From Streptomyces broussonetiae (lineage in GTDB: Bacteria; Actinomycetota; Actinomycetes; Streptomycetales; Streptomycetaceae), in contig NZ_CP047020.1 in the NCBI RefSeq assembly GCF_009796285.1, positions 4,402,001 to 4,466,000 on the forward strand: 64,000 nt of DNA, in the 5' to 3' direction. The notes beneath the pieces were generated by a model. It saw only the letters and a list, made by a program, of their open reading frames with translations. It was not told where the DNA came from and ran no database searches. Every line of letters starts with the position of its first letter. The stretch's first letter is position 1. Positions 33,661-42,473 of the stretch are shown piece by piece. A program made the translations under genes and the position numbers.

Positions 33661-34865
33661 ACGGCCGTGCCGGGCAGCGGGGCCGGCGCCCGGCCGGGGT
33701 CCGTGCCGTGGGTTCTGCCGCGTATCTCGCCCCACCAGGCGATCGCGGTCAGGACCAGGGTCAGGCCGACGCCCGCCAGGATCGCCGTCGAGGCCGCCGT
33801 CAGCCGGAGCAGGGCCCCGGCCAGGGTGCCCGTGGCCGCGTAACCGGCGCCCACGGCCGCGTACATGACCGAGTACCCGGCGGCCAGCGCGCTCGGCGGC
33901 AGAGCCTCCCGCAGGGACAGGTTGCGGGTGAGCATCACACCCGCCTGGAACAGACCCGCCACGGCGAGCGCGGCGGCGATGCCCGGCAGGCCCGGCAGCA
34001 GCGCGACCAGGCCCACGGCGGCCGACATCCCGCACAGCAACAGCAGGCAGCGCACGGGCAGTCGGCCCGGCCAGGTCCGCAGGCCGTACAGGAAAGCGCC
34101 CACGCCCGCCGCCGCCGACATGCCGAGCAGCAGGGGGCCGGACCAGCCGACCGCGATGCCGCGCTGCTCCAGCAGGGCGGGCAGGACCAGTTCCGCGAGG
34201 GCGAGCAGGGACAGCCCCGCCGCGCCCGTGACGTACACCGGCCAGGCCGCCGCCAGCACCCTGAGCTGTGCGGTTCCGCTGTCGCGCGCCTCCTTCTGCC
34301 AGCCCTCCGGGAGCAGCCACAGGCCCGGCACCGAGGCGCCCATCAGCGCCGCCGCGAGCAGCAGCGGCACGCCGGGCGCGACGCCCAGCGCGAGGCCGGT
34401 CACCGCGGCCGGGGACACCGCCCAGACGGCGGACGTCAGCATCGACTCCACCGACAGCGCCTGCGCCGCCGCGTGCCCGGGGACCAGGGAGGTGAGCAGG
34501 GCGCGCAGGCCGCCCGAGGCCGCCGCGGGAGCAGCACCGGCGAGGAGCGCGAACGCCCCGAGGACGACGGGATGCGCGTCCGGGAGCACGCCCGGCCCGG
34601 CGAAACCGACGGCACCGGCCGCGAGCCCCGCCGCCAGCTGGGGGCGGGCCCGGCGGGCGTCGAGGCGCATGCCGAGGACCGGGGCGCCCACGATCTCGCC
34701 GATGACGTACACCGCGGCCAGGACGGCGCCCAGGGTGTAGCCACCGGGACGCTCGCGCACCAGGAAGACCAGGGCCAACGGGGCCATGGCCACCGGCACA
34801 CGCGCGGCCACGGCCACGAATGCCCAGGTCAGCACCTGTTTGGAGGCGACTTCGCGATAGCTCAT
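33645..34865 (-). CDS. MFS transporter (DHA1-like)
   Basis: A 406-residue membrane protein with 12 likely helices. The N-terminal half contains LVFLVRERPGGYTLGAVLAA and VYVIGEIVGAPVLGMRLDAR (the loop 2-3 signature in a degenerate form). The C-terminal half contains GISAAAG-like runs such as LLLGMSAAAGVGAFLYGLRT. Substrate unknown. The start ATG 34865 is followed by the short MSYREVASKQVLTW tail before helix 1. It converges with the GlxA-type gene, and its promoter region is only 91 bp from the alcohol dehydrogenase stop. Confidence 0.84.
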   Translation of the reverse strand: MSYREVASKQVLTWAFVAVAARVPVAMAPLALVFLVRERPGGYTLGAVLAAVYVIGEIVGAPVLGMRLDARRARPQLAAGLAAGAVGFAGPGVLPDAHPVVLGAFALLAGAAPAAASGGLRALLTSLVPGHAAAQALSVESMLTSAVWAVSPAAVTGLALGVAPGVPLLLAAALMGASVPGLWLLPEGWQKEARDSGTAQLRVLAAAWPVYVTGAAGLSLLALAELVLPALLEQRGIAVGWSGPLLLGMSAAAGVGAFLYGLRTWPGRLPVRCLLLLCGMSAAVGLVALLPGLPGIAAALAVAGLFQAGVMLTRNLSLREALPPSALAAGYSVMYAAVGAGYAATGTLAGALLRLTAASTAILAGVGLTLVLTAIAWWGEIRGRTHGTDPGRAPAPLPGTAVRRPG

Positions 34866-34956
34866 GCAACGACGGTACGGGCCACCACCGACACGGGGCC
34901 CCGAATTTCCCCCGGCCTGTGGACAACTCCCCGGCGCGGCCCGCGGACCCCGGGAC

Positions 34957-36006
34957 TCAGAACGTCAGGACCGCCCGGGCCACCCGCCCCTCCTCCGCGT
35001 CGGCCCGCGCCTTCTCGAAGTCCTCCACCGGATAGCGGGCAGTCACCAACTCGTCCAGCAGCAGCCGCCCTTGGCGGTACAGCTCGGCGTACAGGGCGAT
35101 GTCCCGCTGGGGGCGCGAGGAGCCGTAGCGGCAGCCGAGGACGGACTTGTCGAGGTACAGGGAGGAGACGAGGAAGGACGCCTCGGCGGTCGCCGGGGGC
35201 ACTCCGAGCAGGATCGCCTGGCCGTGCCGGTCGAGGAGGTCGATCGCCTGCCGGATCAGCTCCACCCGGCCGACGCATTCGAAGGCGTGGTCGGCGCCCG
35301 TGGGCAGGATGTCCCGCACGCCCTGCGTCGAGGTCAGGAAGTCCGTCGCGCCGAACTGCCGGGCCACCGCCTCCTTGGCCGGGTTGGCATCCACGGCGAC
35401 GATCCGGAGCGCTCCCGCGAGCCGCGCGCCCTGCAGCACGTTCAGCCCGATCCCACCGGTGCCGATGACGACGACACTGTCCCCCCGGTCCACGCGGGCC
35501 CGGTTCAGCACCGCCCCCACGCCCGTGAGCACCCCGCACCCGATCAGCGCGGCGGACTCGAGGGGAATGTCCTTGGGGATCGGCACCGCCTGTACGGCCT
35601 TGACGACCGTGCGCTGCGCGAACGCCGAGTTGGAGGCGAACTGGTGGACCGGCCCCGTACCCCGCGTGAACGGCCTGCCCGGACGCCCGATCGCCTGCCG
35701 GCACATGGTCGGCCGGCCCCGGTCGCACTCCGGGCACGTACCGCAGTTGGCGAGCGTGGACAGCGCGACATGGTCGCCGGGCGCCACATGCGTGACTCCG
35801 GCGCCGACCGCCTCGACCACCCCCGCGCCCTCATGCCCCAGCACCACCGGAACCGGGAACGGAATGGTGCCGTCCACCACGGACAGGTCGCTGTGACACA
35901 GCCCCGCCGCCGCGATCGCCACCAGCACCTCACCGGCCCCCGGCTCCCGCACCACCAGGTCGTCCACCACCTGGACCCGCTTGCCGTCGAACACCACTCC
36001 ACGCAT
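34957..36006 (-). CDS. Zn-dependent alcohol dehydrogenase (MDR family)
   Basis: A 349-residue medium-chain dehydrogenase. The catalytic-zinc site is GLCHSDLSVVDG with GHEGAGVVEAVG. The structural zinc ligands are CGTCPECDRGRPTMC (about 86-100). The NAD-binding VIGTGGIGLNVLQGAR lies near 175-190 with VAVDANPAKE. It oxidises primary or secondary alcohols to aldehydes or ketones. ATG 36006 overlaps the upstream acyl-CoA dehydrogenase stop (TGATG), so it is the last gene of the SDR-acyl-CoA dehydrogenase-alcohol dehydrogenase operon that starts at operator H. Confidence 0.91.
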   Translation of the reverse strand: MRGVVFDGKRVQVVDDLVVREPGAGEVLVAIAAAGLCHSDLSVVDGTIPFPVPVVLGHEGAGVVEAVGAGVTHVAPGDHVALSTLANCGTCPECDRGRPTMCRQAIGRPGRPFTRGTGPVHQFASNSAFAQRTVVKAVQAVPIPKDIPLESAALIGCGVLTGVGAVLNRARVDRGDSVVVIGTGGIGLNVLQGARLAGALRIVAVDANPAKEAVARQFGATDFLTSTQGVRDILPTGADHAFECVGRVELIRQAIDLLDRHGQAILLGVPPATAEASFLVSSLYLDKSVLGCRYGSSRPQRDIALYAELYRQGRLLLDELVTARYPVEDFEKARADAEEGRVARAVLTF

Positions 36007-37154
36007 CACACGGCCCCCTTGGGCTCTGCGGGCAGGCCGAGCACACGCTCGGCGATGATCGTGCGCTGGACCTGGTCCGAGCCGCCGTAGATCGTGTCGG
36101 CCCGGGAGAAGAGGAACAGGTGCTGGTCCGCGTCGAGTCCGTACGGCGCCGACGCCGACCAGTGCGCCGGCCCGGCGGAGGCCGCCGCGCCCCGGACGCA
36201 CACCGCCAGCTCACCCAGCCGCTGGTGCCAGCCGGCCCAGAGCAGCTTGGCCACACTGGGCGCGCCCGGGTCGCCGGAACCGCCGAGCGTGCGCAGGGCG
36301 TTCCAACGCAGGGCCCGCAGCTCGGCCCACTGTCGTACGAGCCGCTCCCGCACGACCGGATCCCGTACGGCGCCCGAGGCGACGGCGGTGCGCACCACCC
36401 GACCCAACTCCTCGGCGAAACCGATCTGTTGGGCCAGGGTCGACACCCCCCGCTCGAATCCGAGCAGGCTCATCGCCACCCGCCAGCCCTGCCCCTCGCC
36501 CCCGACGACATGCTCCGCGCGGGCGTACGCCCCGTCGAAGAAGACCTCGTTGAAGTCGCTGGTGCCGGTCAGCTGCCGGATGGGCCGGATGTCGATGCGG
36601 CCGGGCTGGTCCATGGGGACGAGGAGGAAGCTCAGCCCGTGGTGCCGGCGGGAGTCGGGGTCGGTACGGGCGAGCACGAAACACCAGTCGGCCTCCTGCG
36701 CGAGCGAGGTCCAGATCTTCTGCCCGCTGATCCGGTACCGCTGCCCTTCCCGTACGGCAACGGTCCGCACCCCGGCCAGATCCGACCCGGCGCCGGGCTC
36801 GCTGTACCCCTGGCACCACAGCTCCGCTCCCGCGGCGACCGGCGGCAGGAACCGCTGCTTGTGCTCCTCGGTTCCGTGCGCGAGGAGCGTGGGCGCGAGC
36901 AGGTTCTCGCCGATGTGCCCGGAGCGCGCCGGCGCCCCGGACCGCGCGTACTCCTCGGCCCAGGCGACCTGCTGCGTGAGCGTGGCGGTGCGATTGCCGT
37001 ACCCCGCCTCGGCCCAGCCGATCCCGATCCAGCCGGCCGCACCGAGGGTGCGCTCCCAACCACGCCGGTCGGCCGCGCCGTTGACGTGGCCGCCCAGCCA
37101 TTCCCGTGCCTCACGCCGAAACGCGTCGTCCTCTTCGCCGAACCCGAATTCCAT
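36006..37154 (-). CDS. Acyl-CoA dehydrogenase (FadE alpha-type)
   Basis: A 382-residue acyl-CoA dehydrogenase starting MEFGFGEEDDAFRREAREWL. It has the FAD/substrate block WCQGYSEPGAGSDLAGVRT, QKIWTSLAQEADWCFVLART, the RIDIRPIRQLTGTSDFNEVF segment and the C-terminal DTIYGGSDQVQRTIIAERVLG. This is the fuller, FAD-contacting type of the steroid-style heterotetramers. ATG 37154 has AGGTGGG just upstream; a GTG three codons earlier is possible. Second gene of the operon beginning at operator H, with an interspersed repeat between it and the SDR gene. Confidence 0.9.
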   Translation of the reverse strand: MEFGFGEEDDAFRREAREWLGGHVNGAADRRGWERTLGAAGWIGIGWAEAGYGNRTATLTQQVAWAEEYARSGAPARSGHIGENLLAPTLLAHGTEEHKQRFLPPVAAGAELWCQGYSEPGAGSDLAGVRTVAVREGQRYRISGQKIWTSLAQEADWCFVLARTDPDSRRHHGLSFLLVPMDQPGRIDIRPIRQLTGTSDFNEVFFDGAYARAEHVVGGEGQGWRVAMSLLGFERGVSTLAQQIGFAEELGRVVRTAVASGAVRDPVVRERLVRQWAELRALRWNALRTLGGSGDPGAPSVAKLLWAGWHQRLGELAVCVRGAAASAGPAHWSASAPYGLDADQHLFLFSRADTIYGGSDQVQRTIIAERVLGLPAEPKGAV

Positions 37155-37173
37155 GAAGCCCACCTGAGGTCAA

Positions 37174-37236
37174 GCGCCCCCAAGGGGCGCGGGGAACTGC
37201 GCGAGAAGCCACGACGGACCCGCAACCGCGCGACGG
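37174..37236 (+). repeat. Streptomyces interspersed intergenic repeat, copy 1
   Basis: GCGCCCC-CAA-GGGGCGC forms a 7-bp hairpin (37174-37190) followed by GGGGAACTGCGCG and AAGCCACGACGGACCCGCAA. A related element lies in the opposite orientation at 63150-63212. Elements with the GGGGCGCGGGGAACTGCGCG core are frequent between genes in Streptomyces (general knowledge); their function is unknown. Confidence 0.6.
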
Positions 37237-37250
37237 TGACGAGCCCCGGG

Positions 37251-38165
37251 CTACCGGGCGTTGGGCCGCTCACCGGCCCGCGCCGCCGATTCCATCGCCG
37301 CAAGCCGGGACAGCATGGGCATCGGGTCGATCCCCACCGATCCCGGCAGGACCGCGGCGATCCGCTCCGGCGTCCAGGCCCCCTCGGCGTAGGCCGAGCG
37401 CAGTTCGCGCGGCTGCGCCCACACCGCGATCTTCGGCCCGGCCACGGTGTACACCTGCCCGGTGATCCCCTGCTCCGCCGCCCCGTCGGACAGCAGGTAC
37501 ACCACCAGCGCGGCCACGTCCTCGGGCTCGCCGATCTCGGTCAGCTCCGTGGGAACGTTGGCGGACATCCGCGTACGGGCCACCGGCGCCACCGCGTTCG
37601 CCGTCACGCCGTACTTGTTCAGGCCGAGCGCGGCGCTGCGCACGAGCGAGATGATGCCGCCCTTCGCCGCGCTGTAGTTGGCCTGGGACACCGAACCCTG
37701 GTGGTTGCCGCTGGTGAAGCCGATCAGCGTGCCGGAGCGCTGCCCCCGCATGACCGCCGAGGCCGCCCGGAAGACGGTGAAAGTGCCCTTGAGGTGGGTG
37801 GCGACCACCGGATCCCACTCCTCCTCGGCCATGTTGAACAGCATCCGCTCACGCAGGATCCCGGCCACGCACACGACCCCGTCGACACGGCCGTACGTCG
37901 CCACGGCCGTGTCCACGACCCGCTGCCCGCCCGCCATCGTGGAGACGTCGTCGGCGACCGCGACCGCCTCGCCGCCCGCCGCCCCGATCTCCTTGACGAC
38001 CGCCTCGGCGACCTCGCTCGTGGGAGAGGTCCCGTCCGTGGAGACCCCGTAGTCGTTGACGACGACCTTCGCGCCCTCGGCCGCCGCCGCGAGCGCGACC
38101 GCGCGCCCGATGCCCCGTCCGGCACCCGTCACGGCGATCACCTTGCCTGCCAAGAAGTTCCCCAC
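37251..38165 (-). CDS. SDR family oxidoreductase (hydroxyacyl-CoA/17-beta-HSD type)
   Basis: A 304-residue SDR. Cofactor motif TGAGRGIGRAV (about 14-24), KVVVNDYGVSTDGTSP (the long beta-2 loop of MFE-2/HSD4-type dehydrogenases), and catalytic NYSAAKGG near 165. A C-terminal extension of about 50 residues ends in GIDPMPMLSRLAAMESAARA. The VNDYGV...AGG pattern resembles (3R)-hydroxyacyl-CoA dehydrogenases of peroxisomal bifunctional type, used in side-chain beta-oxidation. First gene of the operon, 22 bp from operator H, divergent from the cyclase gene. Confidence 0.9.
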   Translation of the reverse strand: MGNFLAGKVIAVTGAGRGIGRAVALAAAAEGAKVVVNDYGVSTDGTSPTSEVAEAVVKEIGAAGGEAVAVADDVSTMAGGQRVVDTAVATYGRVDGVVCVAGILRERMLFNMAEEEWDPVVATHLKGTFTVFRAASAVMRGQRSGTLIGFTSGNHQGSVSQANYSAAKGGIISLVRSAALGLNKYGVTANAVAPVARTRMSANVPTELTEIGEPEDVAALVVYLLSDGAAEQGITGQVYTVAGPKIAVWAQPRELRSAYAEGAWTPERIAAVLPGSVGIDPMPMLSRLAAMESAARAGERPNAR

Positions 38166-38186
38166 GTCCGGCCCCTTCCCGCGGTT

Positions 38187-38203
38187 TCTGACGGTCCGTT
38201 AGA
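38187..38203. promoter_or_regulatory. Palindromic operator (site H) in a divergent promoter
   Basis: TCTGACGGTCCGTTAGA has one core mismatch (CGTTAG). It is 22 bp from the leftward SDR start (38165) and 49 bp from the rightward cyclase start (38252). Confidence 0.7.
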
Positions 38204-38251
38204 TTCTAGGGCCCGTCGGACGTACGGGCACAAGCCCCGGGGAGGCACCGG

Positions 38252-39178
38252 ATGACACTGCCGGAGGAGTTCCACGAGATCGCGAGGCGCGTGAACAACT
38301 GGGGGCGCTGGGGAGCGGACGACGAGATCGGCACCCTGAACCTGATCACCGACGAGGTCCTGCGGCAGGCCGCCACCTGTGTCCGCACCGGCCGCCGCGT
38401 CCCGCTCGCGCTCCCCCTCCAGCAGGACGGCGTACAGACCGGGATGATCCCCGGCCGGGTCAACCCCCTGCACGCGATGGTGCAGATCAACCAGGAACTC
38501 TTCGGTCCGGGCACGGTGGCGTGCAGCGACGACGCCGTGACCATGGGCCTGCAGGCGGGCACCCACTGGGACGCGCTGACCCATGTCTCGCACTCCGGCA
38601 AGCTCTACAACGGCCGCCCGGCACACACGGTCACCGCGCACGGCGGCGCCGAGTTCGCCGGCATCGACAAGGCCCGGCACATCGTCTCGCGCGGGGTGCT
38701 GCTGGACGTGGCACGCGCGCGCGGCGTGGACCGGCTGGCGGGCGGGCACGCGGTCACCCCGGAGGACCTCGACGCGGCCGAGGAACTCGCCGGGACCACG
38801 GTCCGCCCCGGCGACATCGTCCTCGTACGGACCGGCCAGGTGCAGGTGTACCTCACGGGGGACAAGCAGGGGTACGGCTATCCGTCGCCGGGCCTGTCGG
38901 TGCGCTGCCCGGAGTGGTTCCACGCGCGCGATGTCGCGGCGGTCGCCAACGACACGCTCACGTTTGAGATATTTCCGCCCGAGATCGACAATCTATGGCT
39001 GCCCGTGCACGCACTGGACCTGGTGGAGATGGGGATGCTCCAGGGCCAGAACTGGAATCTCGAGGAGTTGTCCACAGCCTGTGGACAACAGGGGCGGTAC
39101 GCCTTCCTGTTGTCGGCGATGCCTGAGCCGTTCGTCGGCGCGACGGGCACACCCGTGGCTCCCGTGGCGATCCTGTGA
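38252..39178 (+). CDS. Cyclase/kynurenine-formamidase-like metal hydrolase
   Basis: A 308-residue protein of the 'cyclase' (KynB-like) family. It carries the metal-site motif MGLQAGTHWDALTHVSHSG (about 92-110), matching HxxxDxxxH-type binding, and the conserved N-terminal NNWGRWGADDEIGTLNLITD. Members are metal-dependent hydrolases that open amide, lactone or ring substrates, or catalyse cyclic dione cleavage. A single-gene rightward unit, 49 bp from operator H. GGGGAGG lies 8 nt before ATG 38252. A ring-opening role in the regulon's pathway is inferred. Confidence 0.88.
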   Translation: MTLPEEFHEIARRVNNWGRWGADDEIGTLNLITDEVLRQAATCVRTGRRVPLALPLQQDGVQTGMIPGRVNPLHAMVQINQELFGPGTVACSDDAVTMGLQAGTHWDALTHVSHSGKLYNGRPAHTVTAHGGAEFAGIDKARHIVSRGVLLDVARARGVDRLAGGHAVTPEDLDAAEELAGTTVRPGDIVLVRTGQVQVYLTGDKQGYGYPSPGLSVRCPEWFHARDVAAVANDTLTFEIFPPEIDNLWLPVHALDLVEMGMLQGQNWNLEELSTACGQQGRYAFLLSAMPEPFVGATGTPVAPVAIL

Positions 39179-39183
39179 CGGAA

Positions 39184-39234
39184 CCGGATGGCGGCGCGTC
39201 TCCCCCACCGGCATGCATGCACGCCGCCATCCGG
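39184..39234. terminator. Hairpin after the cyclase gene (first of two)
   Basis: CCGGATGGCGGCG (39184-39196) pairs with CGCCGCCATCCGG (39222-39234); 13-bp stem, 25-base loop, 5 bp after the stop codon. Confidence 0.55.
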
Positions 39235-39247
39235 CGCGACCCACACT

Positions 39248-39280
39248 CGACGAGGGCCACCGTCACCCGGGCCCTCGTCG
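39248..39280. terminator. Hairpin after the cyclase gene (second of two)
   Basis: CGACGAGGGCC (39248-39258) pairs with GGCCCTCGTCG (39270-39280); 11-bp stem, 11-base loop. It lies between convergent genes. The rest of 39179-39419 holds nothing else that I recognise. Confidence 0.6.
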
Positions 39281-39419
39281 TCCCCTCGCGGCGAATCGAC
39301 GCACACCAGCGTGTTCAGCCGATCACGTCACGTCAACGCCGGTACGGAGATTTGTTACGTACGCCCTGCTCACGACACCCGCGCACGGATGCACCACCGG
39401 CGCACCGCCGCGCCGGGCC

Positions 39420-39920
39420 CTACACCACCTCGAAAGCCAGCCCCTCGTACGCGGACAGCCCGCCCCCGTACGCCAGTTCCGCGCCCTGCCGGGGCTGTGA
39501 ACAGCGGTCCAGTTCGCACCAGATGTTCTTGCCGGCACCCTCGGGGCTCCAGCCCCAGCGGTCGGCGAGACAGGCCACGAGAGCGAGACCCCGACCGCCG
39601 GTGGCGTCACCGCGGGCACAACGCGGCACGGGAGCACGGGAGCTGGTGTCGGCCACCTCCACCCGCACCGTGACCGAGGCGACGGCCCCTTGCGGAACTT
39701 CGGCCGCAGCGCCCGGCAGGGAGAGCCGCAGCACGGCCGGACGGCCCGTGTGCACCACGGCGTTGGTCACCAGCTCGGAGACGAGCAGGATCAGGTTCTC
39801 GGCCAACGGCTCGTCGGCCGCTATGCCGAGCCCGGCGAGCCGCGAGCGCGCCCACCTCCTCGCCCGCCCCACCTCCGCGGGGTCGGGCCGGATCTCCAGC
39901 TGCACTTGAAGCACCTGCAC
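39420..39920 (-). CDS. ATP-binding protein, anti-sigma-type HATPase (GHKL)
   Basis: A 166-residue stand-alone histidine-kinase-like ATPase. It has the N-box ENLILLVSELVTNAVVHTG (about 60-78), a degenerate G1 box GGRGLALVACLADRWGWSP, and the G2-like GAGKNIWCELD. Streptomyces has many such RsbW/SpoIIAB-like proteins that bind sigma factors or signal to other regulators. Start GTG 39920 has only a weak GAGCG ribosome site and lies 3 bases after a possible small membrane-peptide frame. The partner sigma factor is not evident here. Confidence 0.87.
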   Translation of the reverse strand: MQVLQVQLEIRPDPAEVGRARRWARSRLAGLGIAADEPLAENLILLVSELVTNAVVHTGRPAVLRLSLPGAAAEVPQGAVASVTVRVEVADTSSRAPVPRCARGDATGGRGLALVACLADRWGWSPEGAGKNIWCELDRCSQPRQGAELAYGGGLSAYEGLAFEVV

Positions 39921-39923
39921 CGC

Positions 39924-40061
39924 TCACACCATCCGAACCGGCGGACTCATGACCCCGCGCCATCCGGCCGTCACGGCGGGAGCCGCGACGACGATCACGA
40001 CGAGGGCCACGATCGTAGCCATTTTCTGCATGGCCAGAACAACGGCCAGAGCAGGGGTCAC
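39924..40061 (-). CDS. Possible small single-pass membrane peptide
   Basis: A 45-codon frame from GTG 40061 (or 35 codons from ATG 40031) to TGA 39924-39926. It encodes VTPALAVVLAMQKM followed by a hydrophobic run MATIVALVVIVVAAPAVTAG and a short basic tail. AAGGGAA lies about 10 nt upstream of the GTG. It ends 3 bases before the HATPase start, so the two may be coupled. The evidence is only the hydrophobic stretch, ribosome site and spacing; it could be chance. Confidence 0.35.
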   Translation of the reverse strand: MTPALAVVLAMQKMATIVALVVIVVAAPAVTAGWRGVMSPPVRMV

Positions 40062-40470
40062 GGAACGTGATTCCCTTATGAGACAGCATGGTTGACGTAC
40101 AGTCACGCCAACAAGCGCTTCGGGCATATTCCAGCGCGAAGGAGTACGCGTGCGACATACTGTGCGACGCTCGCGCCGACAAGTCGAACAGGCGGCACCC
40201 GAAGCGGCGTCCGAAGCCACCGCCGCCTCGCGAGCAGCAACGCGCACCGCGTTGCCCGGCACCGCCCCAGGGGCATCGCCGGCCCGGCTCGCGCTCACCG
40301 CCACTCGCATCTCACACAAGGTACCGGAGCGGACGCCCGACTCCAGGCTGTTACGAGTCAAGCGAAGGACACAACCGGATATCGACGCTCCGTGATGGCG
40401 ATACGCCACGATCCGCAACATCATGGGCCATGGCTTTTCCGACGGCGCAGTCCAGGGCGGTGGCGGCCGG
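40062..40470. other. Intergenic stretch without a clear gene
   Basis: About 410 bp upstream of the HATPase unit and downstream of the dehydrogenase at 40471. A frame of 81 codons starts at GTG 40150 behind a good GAAGGAG, but its third-position bias is weak and its product (MRHTVRRSRRQVEQAAPEAA onward) is low-complexity. I do not call it a gene. The stretch is less GC-rich than its surroundings and may carry the HATPase promoter. Confidence 0.4.
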
Positions 40471-41343
40471 TCAGGCGGCCAGCCGCGCGGCGAGCAGTTC
40501 CTCACTCTGTGTGCCTCCGCCGCCACGCGCGGCCCGCAACCAGGCCCGTTTCAGGTGCAGATGGACGTCTGCCTCCCAGGTGAAGCCCATGCCGCCGTGC
40601 ACCTGGAGGCAGTCGCGGGCGCCCCGTACGGCGGCCTCGTCGGCGAGCAGCCGGGCGGCGGCGATGTCCGCCCCGTCGGCGGTGACGGCCGCCGCGTACA
40701 CCGCCGTACGGGCGATTTCCGTCCGCACCAGAAGGTCGGCGCACAGATGCTGAACGGCCTGGAAGGTGCCGATCGGGCGGCCGAACTGTTCGCGTGTCCG
40801 AGCGTGTTGCACGGCCAGCTCGCACACCCGCGCGGCCGTGCCGAGCTGTTCGGCGGCGGTGAGCAGGACGGCCAGGGGGTCTGCGGGCGTGGTGCCGGGC
40901 ACCCGGTGCAGTGGCGTCAGCGGGTCCACCGACCGCATCGCCACGGCCCCCACCGTCTCCCCCAGCACCACGTCCGCGGCCTCCAGCCACTCCACCAACT
41001 GCCCGTCCACCGCCGTCACGACCGTCTCGCCGGTGGCCGCACCCGGCACCCTCCCGGCCGCCAGGTGCGTGGCGACCAACGGGCCCGGCAGCAGGGCGCG
41101 TCCGGCCTCCTCGAAGAGCAGGGCCGCCTCCGGCAGCCCCAGGCCGACCCCGCCGTCCGGCTCGGGCAGGCGCAGGGCGAAGAAGCCCGCCTCGCCGAGC
41201 GACCGCCACAGCGCCCGGTCGAGCCGGCCCGGTGCGCCGACGGCCGCCCGCAGGGCCTCACGGTCGAAGCGGCGGTCCAGCAGCCTCCGCACTCCCGCCT
41301 GCAATGCCTGCTGGTCTTCGCTCAGTTGGAATCGCACGCTCAT
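40471..41343 (-). CDS. Acyl-CoA dehydrogenase family protein (FadE beta-type)
   Basis: A 290-residue protein, shorter than typical dehydrogenases (about 380). It starts MSVRFQLSEDQQALQAGVRR and has FFALRLPEPDGGVGLGLPEA, REQFGRPIGTFQAVQHLCAD, LQVHGGMGFTWEADVHLHLK and a Gly/Arg-rich end. The middle beta domain is much reduced (about residues 95-135) and lacks xGSD. This suits one half of an alpha2-beta2 heterotetramer with the adjacent protein encoded at 41340; the genes overlap by 4 bp (ATGA). Compare the paralogue at 19007. Last gene of the operon from operator I1. Confidence 0.88.
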   Translation of the reverse strand: MSVRFQLSEDQQALQAGVRRLLDRRFDREALRAAVGAPGRLDRALWRSLGEAGFFALRLPEPDGGVGLGLPEAALLFEEAGRALLPGPLVATHLAAGRVPGAATGETVVTAVDGQLVEWLEAADVVLGETVGAVAMRSVDPLTPLHRVPGTTPADPLAVLLTAAEQLGTAARVCELAVQHARTREQFGRPIGTFQAVQHLCADLLVRTEIARTAVYAAAVTADGADIAAARLLADEAAVRGARDCLQVHGGMGFTWEADVHLHLKRAWLRAARGGGGTQSEELLAARLAA

Positions 41344-42473
41344 CTCCCCCTGGGCAGGCCGAGGACGCGCTCGGCCACGATGGTGCGCTGGATCTGCGAG
41401 GTGCCGGCGGCGATCGTGTACGACAGGGACGACAGGCGGTCGAGAACCCACGGCCGGTCCAGGTCGAGGCAGTCCGGGCCGAGGACGTCCGCCGCCGCGT
41501 CGTACAGCTCCTGGCGGGCGTGCGAGTAGCGGAGCTTGAACACCGAGGCACCCGTGCCCGGCACTCCCCCGCCAGCCTCCGCGACGCTGACGTTCCACTG
41601 GGTCAGCCGCCACAGCGCCCGGAACTCCCCCTCCAGCCGGCCGAGGCGGCGGCGCAGCACGGGGTCGTCCCAGCGGCCGTTCTCCCGTGCCGCGCGGGCG
41701 AGTTCGCGCAGCACCCGGCGGCAGGCCACCACCTCGCCGACGAAGGCCGTACCGCGCTCGAAGGACAGGGTCACCATGGTCACGCGCCAGCCGTCGTTCT
41801 CCGCTCCGACCCGGTTGGCCACCGGCACCCGGACCTCGTCCAGGAAGACTTCCGCGAACTCGGCGGACCCGGCGAGGGTGCGCAGGGGCCGGACGGTGAT
41901 GCCCGGCGCGTCCATGGGCATGGCCAGCCAGGTGATGCCCCGGTGCCGGGGGGCGTCCGGGTCGGTGCGCACGAGCAGTTCGCACCAGTCGGCGACCTCG
42001 GCGTGCGAAGTCCAGATCTTGGACCCGCTCACCACGTAGTCGTCGCCGTCCCTGCGCGCACGCGTGCGCAGGGCGGCGAGGTCGGAGCCGGCGTCCGGTT
42101 CGCTGAACCCCTGGCACCACACCTCCTCCCCGCGCAGGACCGGCGGCAGCCAGCGCGCCCGCTGCTCGGCCGTGCCCTCGGCGGCGATGGTCGGACCGGC
42201 GTGCAGCAGGCCCACGAAGTTCGCCCCCACATAGGGCGCCCCCGCGCGCTCGGTCTCCTCCAGGAAGATCAGGCGGGTGGTCGGGGAGGCGTCCCAGTGG
42301 ACGTCGGCGTACCCGGCGTCGTGGAGCATGCGCTGCCAGCCGAGGTCGTAGGCGCGGCGGCCGGGCCAGTCGTCGGGCGAGGGCCGGTCCGGCAGCGTGG
42401 GCAGCACCTTGGCGAGCCACTCCCGCAGCCGGGCCCGGAAGTCCTCTTCCGCCGCCGTGTACGAGAGGTCCAC
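41340..42473 (-). CDS. Acyl-CoA dehydrogenase (FadE alpha-type)
   Basis: A 377-residue acyl-CoA dehydrogenase with WCQGFSEPDAGSDLAALRTR, GSKIWTSHAEVADWCELLVR, MPMDAPGITVRPLRTLAG and the terminal AAGTSQIQRTIVAERVLGLP. It closely resembles the protein encoded at 36006 in layout and motifs. Start GTG 42473 overlaps the amidohydrolase TAG by one base. It is coupled to the shorter dehydrogenase at 40471 by an ATGA overlap, so the pair very probably forms one heteromeric enzyme, as in FadE26-FadE27-type steroid side-chain dehydrogenases. Confidence 0.89.
   Translation of the reverse strand: MDLSYTAAEEDFRARLREWLAKVLPTLPDRPSPDDWPGRRAYDLGWQRMLHDAGYADVHWDASPTTRLIFLEETERAGAPYVGANFVGLLHAGPTIAAEGTAEQRARWLPPVLRGEEVWCQGFSEPDAGSDLAALRTRARRDGDDYVVSGSKIWTSHAEVADWCELLVRTDPDAPRHRGITWLAMPMDAPGITVRPLRTLAGSAEFAEVFLDEVRVPVANRVGAENDGWRVTMVTLSFERGTAFVGEVVACRRVLRELARAARENGRWDDPVLRRRLGRLEGEFRALWRLTQWNVSVAEAGGGVPGTGASVFKLRYSHARQELYDAAADVLGPDCLDLDRPWVLDRLSSLSYTIAAGTSQIQRTIVAERVLGLPRGR

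Noticed and set aside
40092-40106. TTGACGTACAGTCAC upstream of the HATPase gene
   Set aside because: Only about 9 of 12 core positions match and no catabolic gene follows.
40150-40395. 81-codon plus-strand frame behind a good ribosome site
   Set aside because: Weak third-position bias, low-complexity product and no recognisable domain; kept only as a note in the intergenic entry.
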